Origin: Pseudomonas kribbensis
GTDB lineage: Bacteria; Pseudomonadota; Gammaproteobacteria; Pseudomonadales; Pseudomonadaceae
Assembly (NCBI RefSeq): GCF_003352185.1
Contig: NZ_CP029608.1
Location: forward strand, 1,364,001-1,428,000
DNA length: 64,000 nucleotides
Reading direction: 5' to 3'
The translations under genes and the position numbers were made by a program. This document shows, in pieces, positions 32,768 through 48,667 of the stretch. The notes beneath the pieces were generated by a model. It did no database searches. It saw only the letters and a list, made by a program, of their open reading frames with translations, and was not told the origin of the DNA. Every line of letters starts with the position of its first letter. Position 1 is the stretch's first letter.

Positions 32768-34096
32768 ATGGATCAGTCGACGATTGATTTGCCTTCCAGG
32801 CTTTTGCGCAATCTCAAGCCCTGGCTCGATGCGGCCAATTGGCGTATCGCTTTCTCGGGTGGCCTCGACTCCACCGTCCTGCTGCACCTTCTGGCAACGC
32901 TCGCCAAATCCGAATCCCTTCCGGCGTTAAGCGCCATCCATGTCCATCACGGCCTTCAGGCCGTGGCCGACGCGTGGCCGGCGCATTGCCAGGCTGTCTG
33001 TGACGCCTTGGGCATTTCATTGCAGATCGTTCACGTGACCGTGCAACAGGGCGCCAGCCTTGAGCGTGCGGCGCGGGATGCGCGTTACGCGGCATTCACT
33101 TCAGCGACCCGGATCAATGATGTGTTGATGACGGGCCAGCACCGCGACGATCAGGCAGAAACCCTGTTGTTCCGGTTGCTGCGTGGCGCCGGAGTGCGCG
33201 GCCTGTCCGGCATGCCGGCGCAACGAGCGCTGGGGCAGGGCAGCCTGGTTCGGCCGTTGCTCGACATCTCGCGTGCCGAACTGGAAGCCTATGCGCGGGA
33301 TCATGATCTGCGTTGGGTCGAGGATCCGTCGAATCAGAATCGACAGTTTTCGCGCAACTACCTGCGTCATCAGGTCATGCCGCTGCTGACCGGTCGCTGG
33401 CCGCAGGCACACGCCAGCACGGCCCGCAGTGCGGCGCATTTGCGGGAGGCGCAAGGTTTGCTCGATGAGCTGGCGCAGATCGATCTGGCTCAAGCGAGCT
33501 TGCCCGGTGAGTTCGAATGGTCGGGATTGCCATCACTGGACTTCGCGGCCATCGCCGGGTTATCCGATGCGCGCCAGCGCAATGCACTCAGTCACTGGCT
33601 TGAACCGCTCACCCGACTGCCGGATACCGACCATTGGTCGGGTTGGGTCGATCTGCGCGATGCCGGTAACGATGCCGCTCCGGTCTGGCGTCTGGCGGAT
33701 GGCGAGTTGCACCGCAGCGCCGGTCGCCTGTGGTGGCTCAACGGCCACTGGCTGCGCACGCCGGTGGTCAGTGGCGACTGGCACGAGACGTCGCTGGCGC
33801 TACGCTTGCCCGATAACGGGCGTGTCATGTTCAGCGGTCAGACTCCCGCAGGGCCGCTGCAGATCCGCTATCGACAGGGCGGCGAGGTGATGCATCTGGC
33901 GGATCGCGGACATCGCGATCTCAAGCGTCTGCTCAATGAGCGCGCGGTGCCGGCCTTTGTGCGTGGCAGATTGCCGCTGCTGTTTCGCGGTGAAGAATTG
34001 CTCGCCGTGGCGAACCTGCCGGGGCTCGACAGCAATGCGCTGGAAGGCTGGCGATTGCATTGGCAGCCTTCTGACGAAGATCAAGGTTTGAGATGA
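32768..34096 (+). CDS. tilS: tRNA(Ile)-lysidine synthase
   Basis: A 442-residue N-type ATP pyrophosphatase that puts lysine on C34 of the CAU-anticodon tRNA-Ile so that it reads AUA. The PP-loop SGGLDS is at 30-35, with GQHRDDQAETLLFRLLRGAG near 120-140. The C-terminal TilS domain carries GPLQIRYRQGG and a KRLLNERAVP segment. The start is ATG 32768 after a purine-rich stretch; a GTG 15 bp upstream is in frame but less likely. Confidence 0.95.
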   Translation: MDQSTIDLPSRLLRNLKPWLDAANWRIAFSGGLDSTVLLHLLATLAKSESLPALSAIHVHHGLQAVADAWPAHCQAVCDALGISLQIVHVTVQQGASLERAARDARYAAFTSATRINDVLMTGQHRDDQAETLLFRLLRGAGVRGLSGMPAQRALGQGSLVRPLLDISRAELEAYARDHDLRWVEDPSNQNRQFSRNYLRHQVMPLLTGRWPQAHASTARSAAHLREAQGLLDELAQIDLAQASLPGEFEWSGLPSLDFAAIAGLSDARQRNALSHWLEPLTRLPDTDHWSGWVDLRDAGNDAAPVWRLADGELHRSAGRLWWLNGHWLRTPVVSGDWHETSLALRLPDNGRVMFSGQTPAGPLQIRYRQGGEVMHLADRGHRDLKRLLNERAVPAFVRGRLPLLFRGEELLAVANLPGLDSNALEGWRLHWQPSDEDQGLR

Positions 34097-34116
34097 AGGG
34101 GGCATTCCGGTAGACT
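34088..34116 (+). promoter_or_regulatory. Likely pyrG promoter
   Basis: TTGAGA (34088-34093), a 17-bp spacer and TAGACT (34111-34116) form a good sigma-70 match overlapping the tilS stop. Transcription would start near 34123 and leave a leader of about 248 nt before the pyrG ATG. Confidence 0.55.
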
Positions 34117-34281
34117 ACGCTCCCTTCTTGATACAACTTCTGTGGATTCGCCTGAATTGCAGGAGTTGCCGATTACCAAGCAGTCTTTGCTGGGCGATTC
34201 CAAAAAATGTGTAGCGAGCAACGTACCGGTGTTTTCACTTCCGGTCTGTCCCAACGCGGCGGTTTTTTTGAAAGGTGCACT

Positions 34282-36852
<2,571 letters not shown>

Positions 36853-36870
36853 ACCTCAATTCTCCGGTAA

Positions 36871-38298
<1,428 letters not shown>

Positions 38299-38469
38299 TC
38301 GCTACATGTTAAAAAGACACCGGATTGTGTCGGAAAAGTCGTGACAGCGATGGATTTGCCACTAATCTGATGCCTTATATGCACAAGCCTGGATATTCCA
38401 GGCTTCGTGCTATCAGATGCTTCAAAGTTTTTGCGTGGCTGTCTTTTTTCACTGGATACCTGATATTCG

Positions 38470-38748
38470 ATGCGCAGTCCTTACTGGTTGTTTCTCGTCT
38501 TGCTCTTGCTGCTGGCCGGTCTGCAGTACCGCCTGTGGGTGGGCAATGGCAGTCTGGCGCAGGTCGCCGAACTGAATCAGCAGATCGCTGATCAACACGC
38601 CGAGAACGAAGCCCTGCTGGAGCGCAACCGGGTGATGGACGCTGAAGTCAGCGAGTTGAAGAAAGGCATGGAGACCGTTGAAGAGCGGGCTCGTCACGAA
38701 CTGGGCATGGTCAAGGACGGCGAAACCCTTTACCAGTTGGCCCAATGA
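38470..38748 (+). CDS. ftsB: Cell division protein FtsB
   Basis: A 92-residue single-pass inner-membrane protein: a short cytosolic N-terminus, a hydrophobic segment at about 4-20 (YWLFLVLLLLLAGLQY), then a periplasmic coiled coil (about 30-75) with regular Leu/Glu heptads. It forms the FtsQLB complex that activates septal wall synthesis. Its stop overlaps the ispD ATG by 4 nt, the usual ftsB-ispD pair. Confidence 0.94.
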   Translation: MRSPYWLFLVLLLLLAGLQYRLWVGNGSLAQVAELNQQIADQHAENEALLERNRVMDAEVSELKKGMETVEERARHELGMVKDGETLYQLAQ

Positions 38749-39448
38749 TCGATTCCCTGCCGGCCTTCTGGGCCGTGATTCCTGCCGCGGGCGTTGGTGC
38801 CCGTATGGCCGCGGACCGTCCCAAGCAATACCTGCAACTGGGCGGGCGCACAATTCTCGAACACAGCCTCGGCTGTTTCCTCGATCACCCGAGCCTCAAG
38901 GGGCTGGTGGTCAGTCTTGCCTCTGATGATCCTTATTGGCCGACCCTGGCCAGCGCCAGCGATCCGCGAATTCAACGGGTCGAGGGCGGCGCCGAGCGTT
39001 CCGGTTCGGTGCTCAACGCCTTGCTGCATTTGCATGCGCAAGGTGCCGACGATGAGGATTGGGTGCTGGTGCACGATGCGGCACGGCCCAATCTGAGCCG
39101 TGACGATCTCGATAAATTACTTTCAGAACTTGCCGACGATTCAGTGGGCGGCCTGCTGGCCGTGCCGGCGCGCGACACCCTCAAGCGGGTCGACAAGCAC
39201 GGTCGTGTTGTCGAAACCGTCGATCGCAGCGTGATCTGGCAAGCCTATACGCCGCAGATGTTCCGCCTCGGCGCACTGCACCGCGCGCTGGCGGACAGTC
39301 TGGTGGCCGACGCGCTGATCACTGATGAAGCTTCGGCCATGGAGTGGGCCGGTATGGCGCCGCGTCTGATCGAGGGCCGTGCGGATAACCTGAAAGTCAC
39401 CCGCCCGGAAGACTTGGAATGGTTGCGCCAGCGCTGGGCCAACCGTCG

Positions 39449-39452
<4 letters not shown>
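38745..39452 (+). CDS. ispD: 2-C-methyl-D-erythritol 4-phosphate cytidylyltransferase
   Basis: A 235-residue MEP pathway enzyme forming CDP-methylerythritol from MEP and CTP. The nucleotide-binding N-terminus reads VIPAAGVGARMAADRPKQYL, followed by VHDAARPNL (about 110-118) and NLKVTRPEDL near the C-terminus. The other MEP genes in the window are dxr and ispF; here ispD and ispF are separated by the formaldehyde locus. It converges on gfnR with stop codons overlapping by 4 bp. Confidence 0.96.
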
Positions 39453-41574
<2,122 letters not shown>

Positions 41575-41629
41575 TCAATCGCGATGCCACGGCTGCCAAT
41601 GCGCAGCCGTGGTTGCGTAGGAGTCCTAC

Positions 41630-42475
41630 ATGAGTCTGGAAAACATCTCCTGTCAGAAGAGTTTCGGCGGCTGGCACAAGCGCTATCGCCATCGCTCCGA
41701 TGTGCTGGGCTGCGACATGGTGTTTGCCGTGTATCTGCCGCCGCAGGCAGAGCAGGGCGGCAAGCTGCCGGTGCTGTACTGGCTGTCGGGCCTGACCTGC
41801 ACGGACGAGAATTTCATGCAGAAGGCCGGCGCCATGCGCATGGCAGCCGAACTGGGGTTGATCATCGTGGCGCCGGACACCAGCCCTCGTGGCGCCGATG
41901 TACCGGGTGACCCTGATGGCGCGTGGGATTTCGGCCTCGGTGCCGGGTTCTACCTGAATGCCACGCAGGAACCGTGGTCGCGGCACTATCGGATGCATGA
42001 CTACGTCGTGCAGGAATTGCCTTCACTGGTTGAAGCGCATTTCCCGGCGTCGGACAAACGCAGCATCAGCGGCCACTCCATGGGCGGTCACGGCGCATTG
42101 GTCTGTGCGTTGCGCAATCCGGGGCGTTACCAGTCGGTTTCGGCGTTTTCGCCGATCAACAATCCGATGGATTGCCCGTGGGGCCAGAAGGCGTTCTCCC
42201 GTTATCTGGGCGAAGACCGTTCGAAGTGGCGCGAGTGGGATGCCTGTGCGCTGATCGCCGAGGCCGACGAGAAACTGCCATTGCTGGTCGATCAGGGTGA
42301 CCGCGACGATTTCCTCGCCACCCAGCTCAAACCCGAAGCCCTGCAACAAGCGGCAAAACAGGCGGGCCATCCGCTGACGTTGCGCCTGCAACCGGGCTAC
42401 GACCACAGCTATTTCTTCATCGCCAGCTTCATAGACGACCACTTGCAGCATCACGCACGCGCTCTGAAGGGCTAA
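41630..42475 (+). CDS. fghA: S-formylglutathione hydrolase
   Basis: A 281-residue alpha/beta-hydrolase (esterase D type) that splits S-formylglutathione into formate and glutathione, the second step after FrmA. Nucleophile Ser in [11 protein letters not shown] (about 146-156), Asp in [11 protein letters not shown], and His in [17 protein letters not shown] forms the oxyanion region. 55 bp after frmA, ribosome site AGGAG. Confidence 0.96.
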   Translation: MSLENISCQKSFGGWHKRYRHRSDVLGCDMVFAVYLPPQAEQGGKLPVLYWLSGLTCTDENFMQKAGAMRMAAELGLIIVAPDTSPRGADVPGDPDGAWDFGLGAGFYLNATQEPWSRHYRMHDYVVQELPSLVEAHFPASDKRSISGHSMGGHGALVCALRNPGRYQSVSAFSPINNPMDCPWGQKAFSRYLGEDRSKWREWDACALIAEADEKLPLLVDQGDRDDFLATQLKPEALQQAAKQAGHPLTLRLQPGYDHSYFFIASFIDDHLQHHARALKG

Positions 42476-42518
42476 TGCAGGTAGAATCACGCCCTGACAA
42501 AATTCGGGGCGTTTTTTT

Positions 42519-42992
42519 ATGCGTATTGGCCACGGCTATGATGTGCACCGTTTCGCTGAAGGCGATTTCATTACTCTGGGCGGCGTGCGAATCGCACACG
42601 GCTTCGGGCTGCTCGCTCACTCCGACGGTGACGTCCTGCTGCATGCCTTGAGCGATGCCCTGCTCGGCGCGGCGGCGCTGGGTGATATCGGCAAGCATTT
42701 CCCGGACACCGACCCGCAATTCAAGGGCGCCGACAGCCGAGTGCTGTTGCGTCATGTGGTCAGCCTGATCCACGCCAACGGCTGGAAAGTCGGCAACGTC
42801 GACAACACCATCGTTGCCCAGGCCCCGAAAATGGCCCCTCATATCGAATCGATGCGCGCGCTGATTGCCGCGGATCTGCAAGTAGAACTGGATCAAGTGA
42901 ACGTGAAAGCCACCACCACCGAGAAGCTCGGCTTCGTCGGTCGCGAAGAAGGCATTGCCGTGCATTCCGTTGCCTTGTTGCTGCGCGCATGA
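42519..42992 (+). CDS. ispF: 2-C-methyl-D-erythritol 2,4-cyclodiphosphate synthase
   Basis: A 157-residue trimeric MEP pathway enzyme. Zinc ligands Asp8 and His10 are in [11 protein letters not shown], the third in the [14 protein letters not shown] region. [13 protein letters not shown] and the C-terminal [16 protein letters not shown] are conserved. Overlaps truD by 4 nt. A small GC hairpin with a T-run lies just before it (about 42491-42518), and may end the fghA transcript. Confidence 0.97.
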   Translation: MRIGHGYDVHRFAEGDFITLGGVRIAHGFGLLAHSDGDVLLHALSDALLGAAALGDIGKHFPDTDPQFKGADSRVLLRHVVSLIHANGWKVGNVDNTIVAQAPKMAPHIESMRALIAADLQVELDQVNVKATTTEKLGFVGREEGIAVHSVALLLRA

Positions 42993-44034
42993 ACGAACTG
43001 CAACTGCTCGGCCCGCGGGCCTATGGCGACGCCCTCGGCACCGCGGTACTGAAAGCCATTGCCGAAGATTTTCAGGTCGATGAAGTCCTCGACATTCCAT
43101 TCAGCGGTGACGGCGAGCACCTGTGGATCTGGGTGGAAAAGCGCGGTCTGAACACCGAAGAAGCGGCTCGACGCATTGCCAAGGCGGCCGGCGTGCCGCT
43201 GCGCACGGTCAGTTACGCCGGTCTCAAAGACCGTCAGGCGCTGACCCGCCAGTGGTTCAGCGTGCAATTGCCGGGCAAGGCTGACCCGGATCTGTCGGCG
43301 GCGGAAAACGACACGCTGAAGATCCTCAAGACCACCCGCCACAAGCGCAAGCTGCAACGCGGCGCGCATTCGGCCAACGGTTTCACCTTGCGCCTGACTC
43401 AATTCAATGGCGACAAAGCCGCCATCGACGAGCGTCTGCAACTGATTGCCAAACAAGGTATACCGAACTACTTCGGCGCCCAGCGTTTCGGCCATGACGG
43501 TGGCAACGTGGTCGATGCCCGTTCATGGGCGGCGCGCAAGGCTCTGCCGGAGCAGCGCAATGTGCGTTCGCGCCTGCTGTCGACCGCTCGCAGCTTTCTG
43601 TTCAATCAGGTACTGGCGGCGCGTGTTGCCGATGGTACCTGGCAGCGCGCCCAGGTCGGCGATCTGCTGGCGTTCACCGACAGCCGCAGCTTTTTCCCGG
43701 CAGGTGTTGCCGAGTGCAGCGACCCGCGCCTGGCAATTCTCGATCTGCATCCGACCGGCCCGCAGTGGGGCGAAGGTGACTCACCGGCCGCCGGCGCTGT
43801 CCATGATCTGGAGCAGGCAATCGCCGCACGCGAGGCGGATCTGCGCGATTGGTTGATTAATGCCGGTATGAGCCACGAACGTCGTATCCTGCGGCTGCCC
43901 ATTGGCGGGTTGACGTGGCATTATCCCGAGCCTGACATTCTGCAACTGGAATTCGTCCTCCCGGCCGGATGCTTCGCCACCGTATTGGTGCGCGAACTCG
44001 TTGATCTGGTGCCGGTGGGGCAGACGGACAGCCC

Positions 44035-44047
<13 letters not shown>
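42989..44047 (+). CDS. truD: tRNA pseudouridine(13) synthase
   Basis: A 352-residue pseudouridine synthase modifying U13 of tRNA-Glu. The catalytic Asp is in [17 protein letters not shown] (about 75-91), and [14 protein letters not shown] (about 158-171) is a family signature, followed by the TruD-specific insertion. Overlaps ispF by 4 nt and surE by 13 nt, so ispF-truD-surE-pcm are coupled. Confidence 0.96.
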
Positions 44048-45461
<1,414 letters not shown>

Positions 45462-45672
45462 GCATTTGTTTTTCGGCGCTGAATTCCTTGCGAGTGCACC
45501 TGTCTTACAGCGGCACCGATTGTTTAAACAGAATTCATCGTCCATGAGCAAACGTGTGCGCCGAGCGATAACGCTTCATTAAAGGTAAAGCCGGATTCGC
45601 CCGTTATACTTGCGAAGCTACACGCCGAAATCGGCATTCCACATTTTTCAGCCACCACAAAGGGAGCGGCGG

Positions 45673-46554
45673 GTGAGTCTCACAGTCATTGCGCAGCGTA
45701 TGGGTAACACGAGCTTTCAGCGCCTGGTGACTGGCCTTGTCTTGAGCACCTTGCTGGTCGGTTGCTCCAGCACCAAATCGAACAACGTTCGGGTGGTCGA
45801 TCGCAACAATGCGGTCGCCCAGCGTCCTACAGTGACGACCGGACAGTATGTAGTCCGTCCGGGTGACACGATGTTTTCCATCGCGTTTCGCTACGGCTGG
45901 GACTACAAAGCCCTCGCTGCCCGGAACAATATTCCTACGCCGTACACGATCCACCCGGGTCAGACGATTCGCTTCGATGGACGCCCGGGGTCAACGTCGA
46001 CAGCGGTGGTGAGCAACAGCAGTTCTGCGCCGTCCTCGTCGAGCAAAACCACGATAATCCGGCGCCAGGCGAATGGCACGACGACCACCACAACCACGGG
46101 TTCTGGGGCGGCTGCCACGACCGTTGTACCGTCCGTCGCCAACAAGCCGGCACCGGCTCCATTGCCTCCACCGGGCCCGGCCCCGACCGGCTGGGGATGG
46201 CCATCTAATGGCATTCTGATTGGTAAATTCTCTTCAAACGGTAGTTTGAATAAAGGAATTGATATCGCCGGAGATTTGGGACAGCCTGTTTTAGCTGCGT
46301 CTGATGGGACGGTGGTTTACGCCGGGAGTGGCTTAAGGGGCTACGGCGAATTAGTCATCATCAAACACAGCGAAACCTACGTCAGTGCTTACGGACACAA
46401 CCGTCGGCTGTTGGTACGGGAGGGGCAGCAGGTCAAAGTCGGACAGACAATTGCCGAAATGGGGTCAACGGGTACAGACCGGGTGAAACTGCATTTTGAG
46501 ATTCGCCGACAAGGTAAACCTGTAGATCCGCTGCAGTTCCTGCCAAGACGTTGA
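45673..46554 (+). CDS. nlpD: Lipoprotein NlpD, amidase activator
   Basis: A 293-residue lipoprotein. A signal segment ends in the lipobox LLVGC (Cys about 36), then come a LysM peptidoglycan-binding domain (about 60-105), a Ser/Thr/Pro-rich linker, and a C-terminal LytM/M23 domain. The zinc-binding HxxxD is replaced (NKGIDIAG), as in E. coli NlpD, so it should be an inactive peptidase that activates the amidase AmiC at the septum. Start taken as GTG 45673 with AGGGAG upstream. The stretch 46205-46345 is locally AT-rich, and rpoS promoters commonly lie inside nlpD. Confidence 0.94.
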   Translation: MSLTVIAQRMGNTSFQRLVTGLVLSTLLVGCSSTKSNNVRVVDRNNAVAQRPTVTTGQYVVRPGDTMFSIAFRYGWDYKALAARNNIPTPYTIHPGQTIRFDGRPGSTSTAVVSNSSSAPSSSSKTTIIRRQANGTTTTTTTGSGAAATTVVPSVANKPAPAPLPPPGPAPTGWGWPSNGILIGKFSSNGSLNKGIDIAGDLGQPVLAASDGTVVYAGSGLRGYGELVIIKHSETYVSAYGHNRRLLVREGQQVKVGQTIAEMGSTGTDRVKLHFEIRRQGKPVDPLQFLPRR

Positions 46555-46660
46555 TTTGCAGACCAGCCTGTTCTTTCACGTAGAGGGGACAGGCTCCAGC
46601 GTTGCCAAGGATAAAGGCGTCGCTTGAGCTTGGGGTCGAACTCACCAAAGGACTATAACA

Positions 46661-47668
46661 ATGGCTCTCAGTAAAGAAGTGCCGGAGTTTGACATCGACG
46701 ATGAGGTTCTCCTGATGGAGACCGGCATCGATTCGGATTCGATGTCGAATGATGAAGGGGCTGCTCCACCTTCCGTTCGTGCCAAATCCAAACACTCCGC
46801 TTCACTTAAGCAACACAAGTACATCGACTACACTCGGGCACTCGATGCCACGCAGCTGTACCTCAACGAAATCGGCTTTTCCCCATTGCTCTCCCCGGAG
46901 GAAGAAGTTCATTTTGCGCGTCTGTCGCAAAGTGGCGACCCCGCCGGGCGCAAGCGCATGATTGAAAGTAACCTGCGGCTGGTGGTCAAAATCGCCCGGC
47001 GTTACGTCAATCGGGGGCTGTCGCTGCTGGATTTGATCGAAGAGGGCAACCTCGGGCTGATCCGCGCGGTGGAAAAGTTCGATCCCGAGCGCGGCTTCCG
47101 CTTCTCGACCTACGCGACCTGGTGGATCCGTCAGACCATCGAGCGCGCGATCATGAATCAGACCCGGACCATCCGGCTGCCGATCCATGTGGTCAAGGAA
47201 CTCAACGTGTACCTGCGGGCCGCACGGGAGCTGACGCAAAAACTCGATCACGAACCTTCACCCGAAGAAATCGCCAACCTGCTGGAAAAACCGGTGGGCG
47301 AGGTCAAGCGCATGCTGGGCCTGAACGAGCGGGTTTCTTCGGTCGACGTCTCGCTGGGTCCGGATTCGGATAAAACCCTGCTGGACACCCTCACGGATGA
47401 CCGTCCGACCGATCCATGCGAACTGCTGCAGGATGACGATCTGTCGCAGAGCATCGATCAATGGCTCTCGGAGCTGACCGACAAGCAACGCGAGGTGGTG
47501 GTCCGCCGCTTCGGCCTGCGCGGTCACGAGAGCAGCACGCTGGAAGATGTAGGCCTGGAGATCGGCCTGACCCGGGAACGGGTGAGACAGATCCAGGTGG
47601 AAGGCCTCAAGCGCCTGCGTGAAATCCTCGAGAAAAACGGCCTGTCGAGCGAGTCGCTGTTTCAGTAA
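46661..47668 (+). CDS. rpoS: RNA polymerase sigma factor RpoS
   Basis: A 335-residue stationary-phase sigma factor with sigma regions 1.2 ([16 protein letters not shown]), 2 ([45 protein letters not shown]), 3 and 4 ([17 protein letters not shown] helix-turn-helix). The acidic N-terminus (about 1-50) is typical of Pseudomonas RpoS. The 106-bp gap after nlpD ends in a weak AAGGAC site. It controls stress and stationary-phase genes and stands beside rsmZ. Confidence 0.98.
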   Translation: MALSKEVPEFDIDDEVLLMETGIDSDSMSNDEGAAPPSVRAKSKHSASLKQHKYIDYTRALDATQLYLNEIGFSPLLSPEEEVHFARLSQSGDPAGRKRMIESNLRLVVKIARRYVNRGLSLLDLIEEGNLGLIRAVEKFDPERGFRFSTYATWWIRQTIERAIMNQTRTIRLPIHVVKELNVYLRAARELTQKLDHEPSPEEIANLLEKPVGEVKRMLGLNERVSSVDVSLGPDSDKTLLDTLTDDRPTDPCELLQDDDLSQSIDQWLSELTDKQREVVVRRFGLRGHESSTLEDVGLEIGLTRERVRQIQVEGLKRLREILEKNGLSSESLFQ

Positions 47669-47688
47669 GCGTCCTGCATGACCGCCCG

Positions 47689-47722
47689 CAAAAAGCCCCG
47701 ACTGGTTCGGGGCTTTTTGTTG
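47689..47722 (+). terminator. Terminator after rpoS
   Basis: CAAAAAGCCCCGA and TCGGGGCTTTTTG form a 13-bp stem with a 5-nt loop, ending in a T-rich tail, 20 bp after the rpoS stop. Confidence 0.9.
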
Positions 47723-47789
47723 TCTGGCTTTGGCAATCTGTTTGGAACCTGACGACCGGTCGTCGTTTCCCGGGTTTGTAGTCTCGCGG

Positions 47790-47807
47790 TGTAAGCCCTG
47801 GCTTACT
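47790..47807 (+). promoter_or_regulatory. GacA upstream activating box for rsmZ
   Basis: TGTAAG, six bases, then CTTACT matches the palindromic GacA box (consensus TGTAAG-N6-CTTACA) with one mismatch. It lies about 175 bp upstream of the predicted rsmZ start, the usual distance in P. fluorescens. The sequence between it and rsmZ (47808-47979) is AT-rich and holds no gene I can support. Confidence 0.8.
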
Positions 47808-47979
47808 CTTTCGTAAGTGTTCGTTATTTTTACACTGCGGAAGACATCCATTGGGCTGTGGGCCTATGGATAAGTTTTTGATTTATATGAATATTTATAA
47901 ATATTAAATGCTTATGACAGGAGGTTTTACCGGAATGGGCCGGTTGCCCGAACCGGGGAACTCTTTAGTATCTGGGTTG

Positions 47980-48109
47980 TGTCGACGGATAGACACGCCC
48001 TTCAAGGAGGAAGGGAATGGACATCGCAGGACGCGATTCATCAGGACGATGAAAAGGAACACAGGGAATAGGGAAAAAATGTGGGCGGGTCAAACCGCCC
48101 CTTTTTTTT
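47980..48109 (+). ncRNA. rsmZ: RsmZ small regulatory RNA
   Basis: An RNA of about 129 nt beginning TGTCGACGGATAGACACG and ending in the terminator GGGCGGgtcaaaCCGCCCC plus eight T. Its position between rpoS and fdxA is that of rsmZ (PrrB) in Pseudomonas. I count about ten GGA motifs, several in predicted loops (CAGGAC, TGGAC, AGGAA). These sequester the translational repressors RsmA and RsmE, relieving repression of secondary metabolism and biofilm genes under GacS/GacA control. Confidence 0.92.
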
Positions 48110-48141
48110 GCCCGCAGAAATGCAAAACCCGGAAAAACAAA

Positions 48142-48160
48142 AAGGCCCGCAAGGGGCCTT
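48142..48160 (-). terminator. Terminator after fdxA
   Basis: On the minus strand AAGGCCC and GGGCCTT form a stem followed by TTTTGTTTTT, 20 bp past the fdxA stop. It sits between the convergent rsmZ and fdxA ends. Confidence 0.8.
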
Positions 48161-48180
48161 TTCTTCAAACGCGGGACAGA

Positions 48181-48504
48181 TCAGCGTTCGAGGTCTTTGA
48201 TCTTGCCTTTGACGCCATCCCACTCTTCGGCGTCCGGCAGCGATTCTTTCTTCTCGGTGATGTTCGGCCAGATCTCGGCCAGCTCAACGTTCAGCTGAAT
48301 GAATTCCTGCATTTCTTCCGGAACTTCGTCCTCGGAGAAAATCGCGACGGCCGGGCATTCCGGTTCGCACAGGGCGCAGTCGATGCACTCATCCGGGTGA
48401 ATCACCAGGAAGTTCGGGCCTTCGTAAAAGCAGTCCACCGGACAGACTTCTACGCAGTCGGTGTACTTGCACTTGATGCAGTTGTCGGTGACGACGAAGG
48501 TCAT
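48181..48504 (-). CDS. fdxA: Ferredoxin FdxA (7Fe type)
   Basis: A 107-residue ferredoxin carrying the N-terminal Cys pattern [17 protein letters not shown] and the second pattern [12 protein letters not shown], giving one [3Fe-4S] and one [4Fe-4S] cluster. The C-terminal 50 residues match the Azotobacter-type FdI extension. Start is ATG 48504 ([10 protein letters not shown]) with GAGGAGAAAA upstream. Electron partner not evident from context. Confidence 0.95.
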   Translation of the reverse strand: MTFVVTDNCIKCKYTDCVEVCPVDCFYEGPNFLVIHPDECIDCALCEPECPAVAIFSEDEVPEEMQEFIQLNVELAEIWPNITEKKESLPDAEEWDGVKGKIKDLER

Positions 48505-48667
48505 TTCTAATTTTCTCCTCAGGCGGCGGCAGCGTTGCCCCTTCACGGTTGGGGTCGCCAGGTTCGGGAGCGATGTCTGCCAGCCAGGCTAATAGCCAGC
48601 AGCATCCCGAACCGCGCGAGATTCTAACAGCTTGAAGCCGTTTGCGTTATATCCGGTTCTTCGGTGC

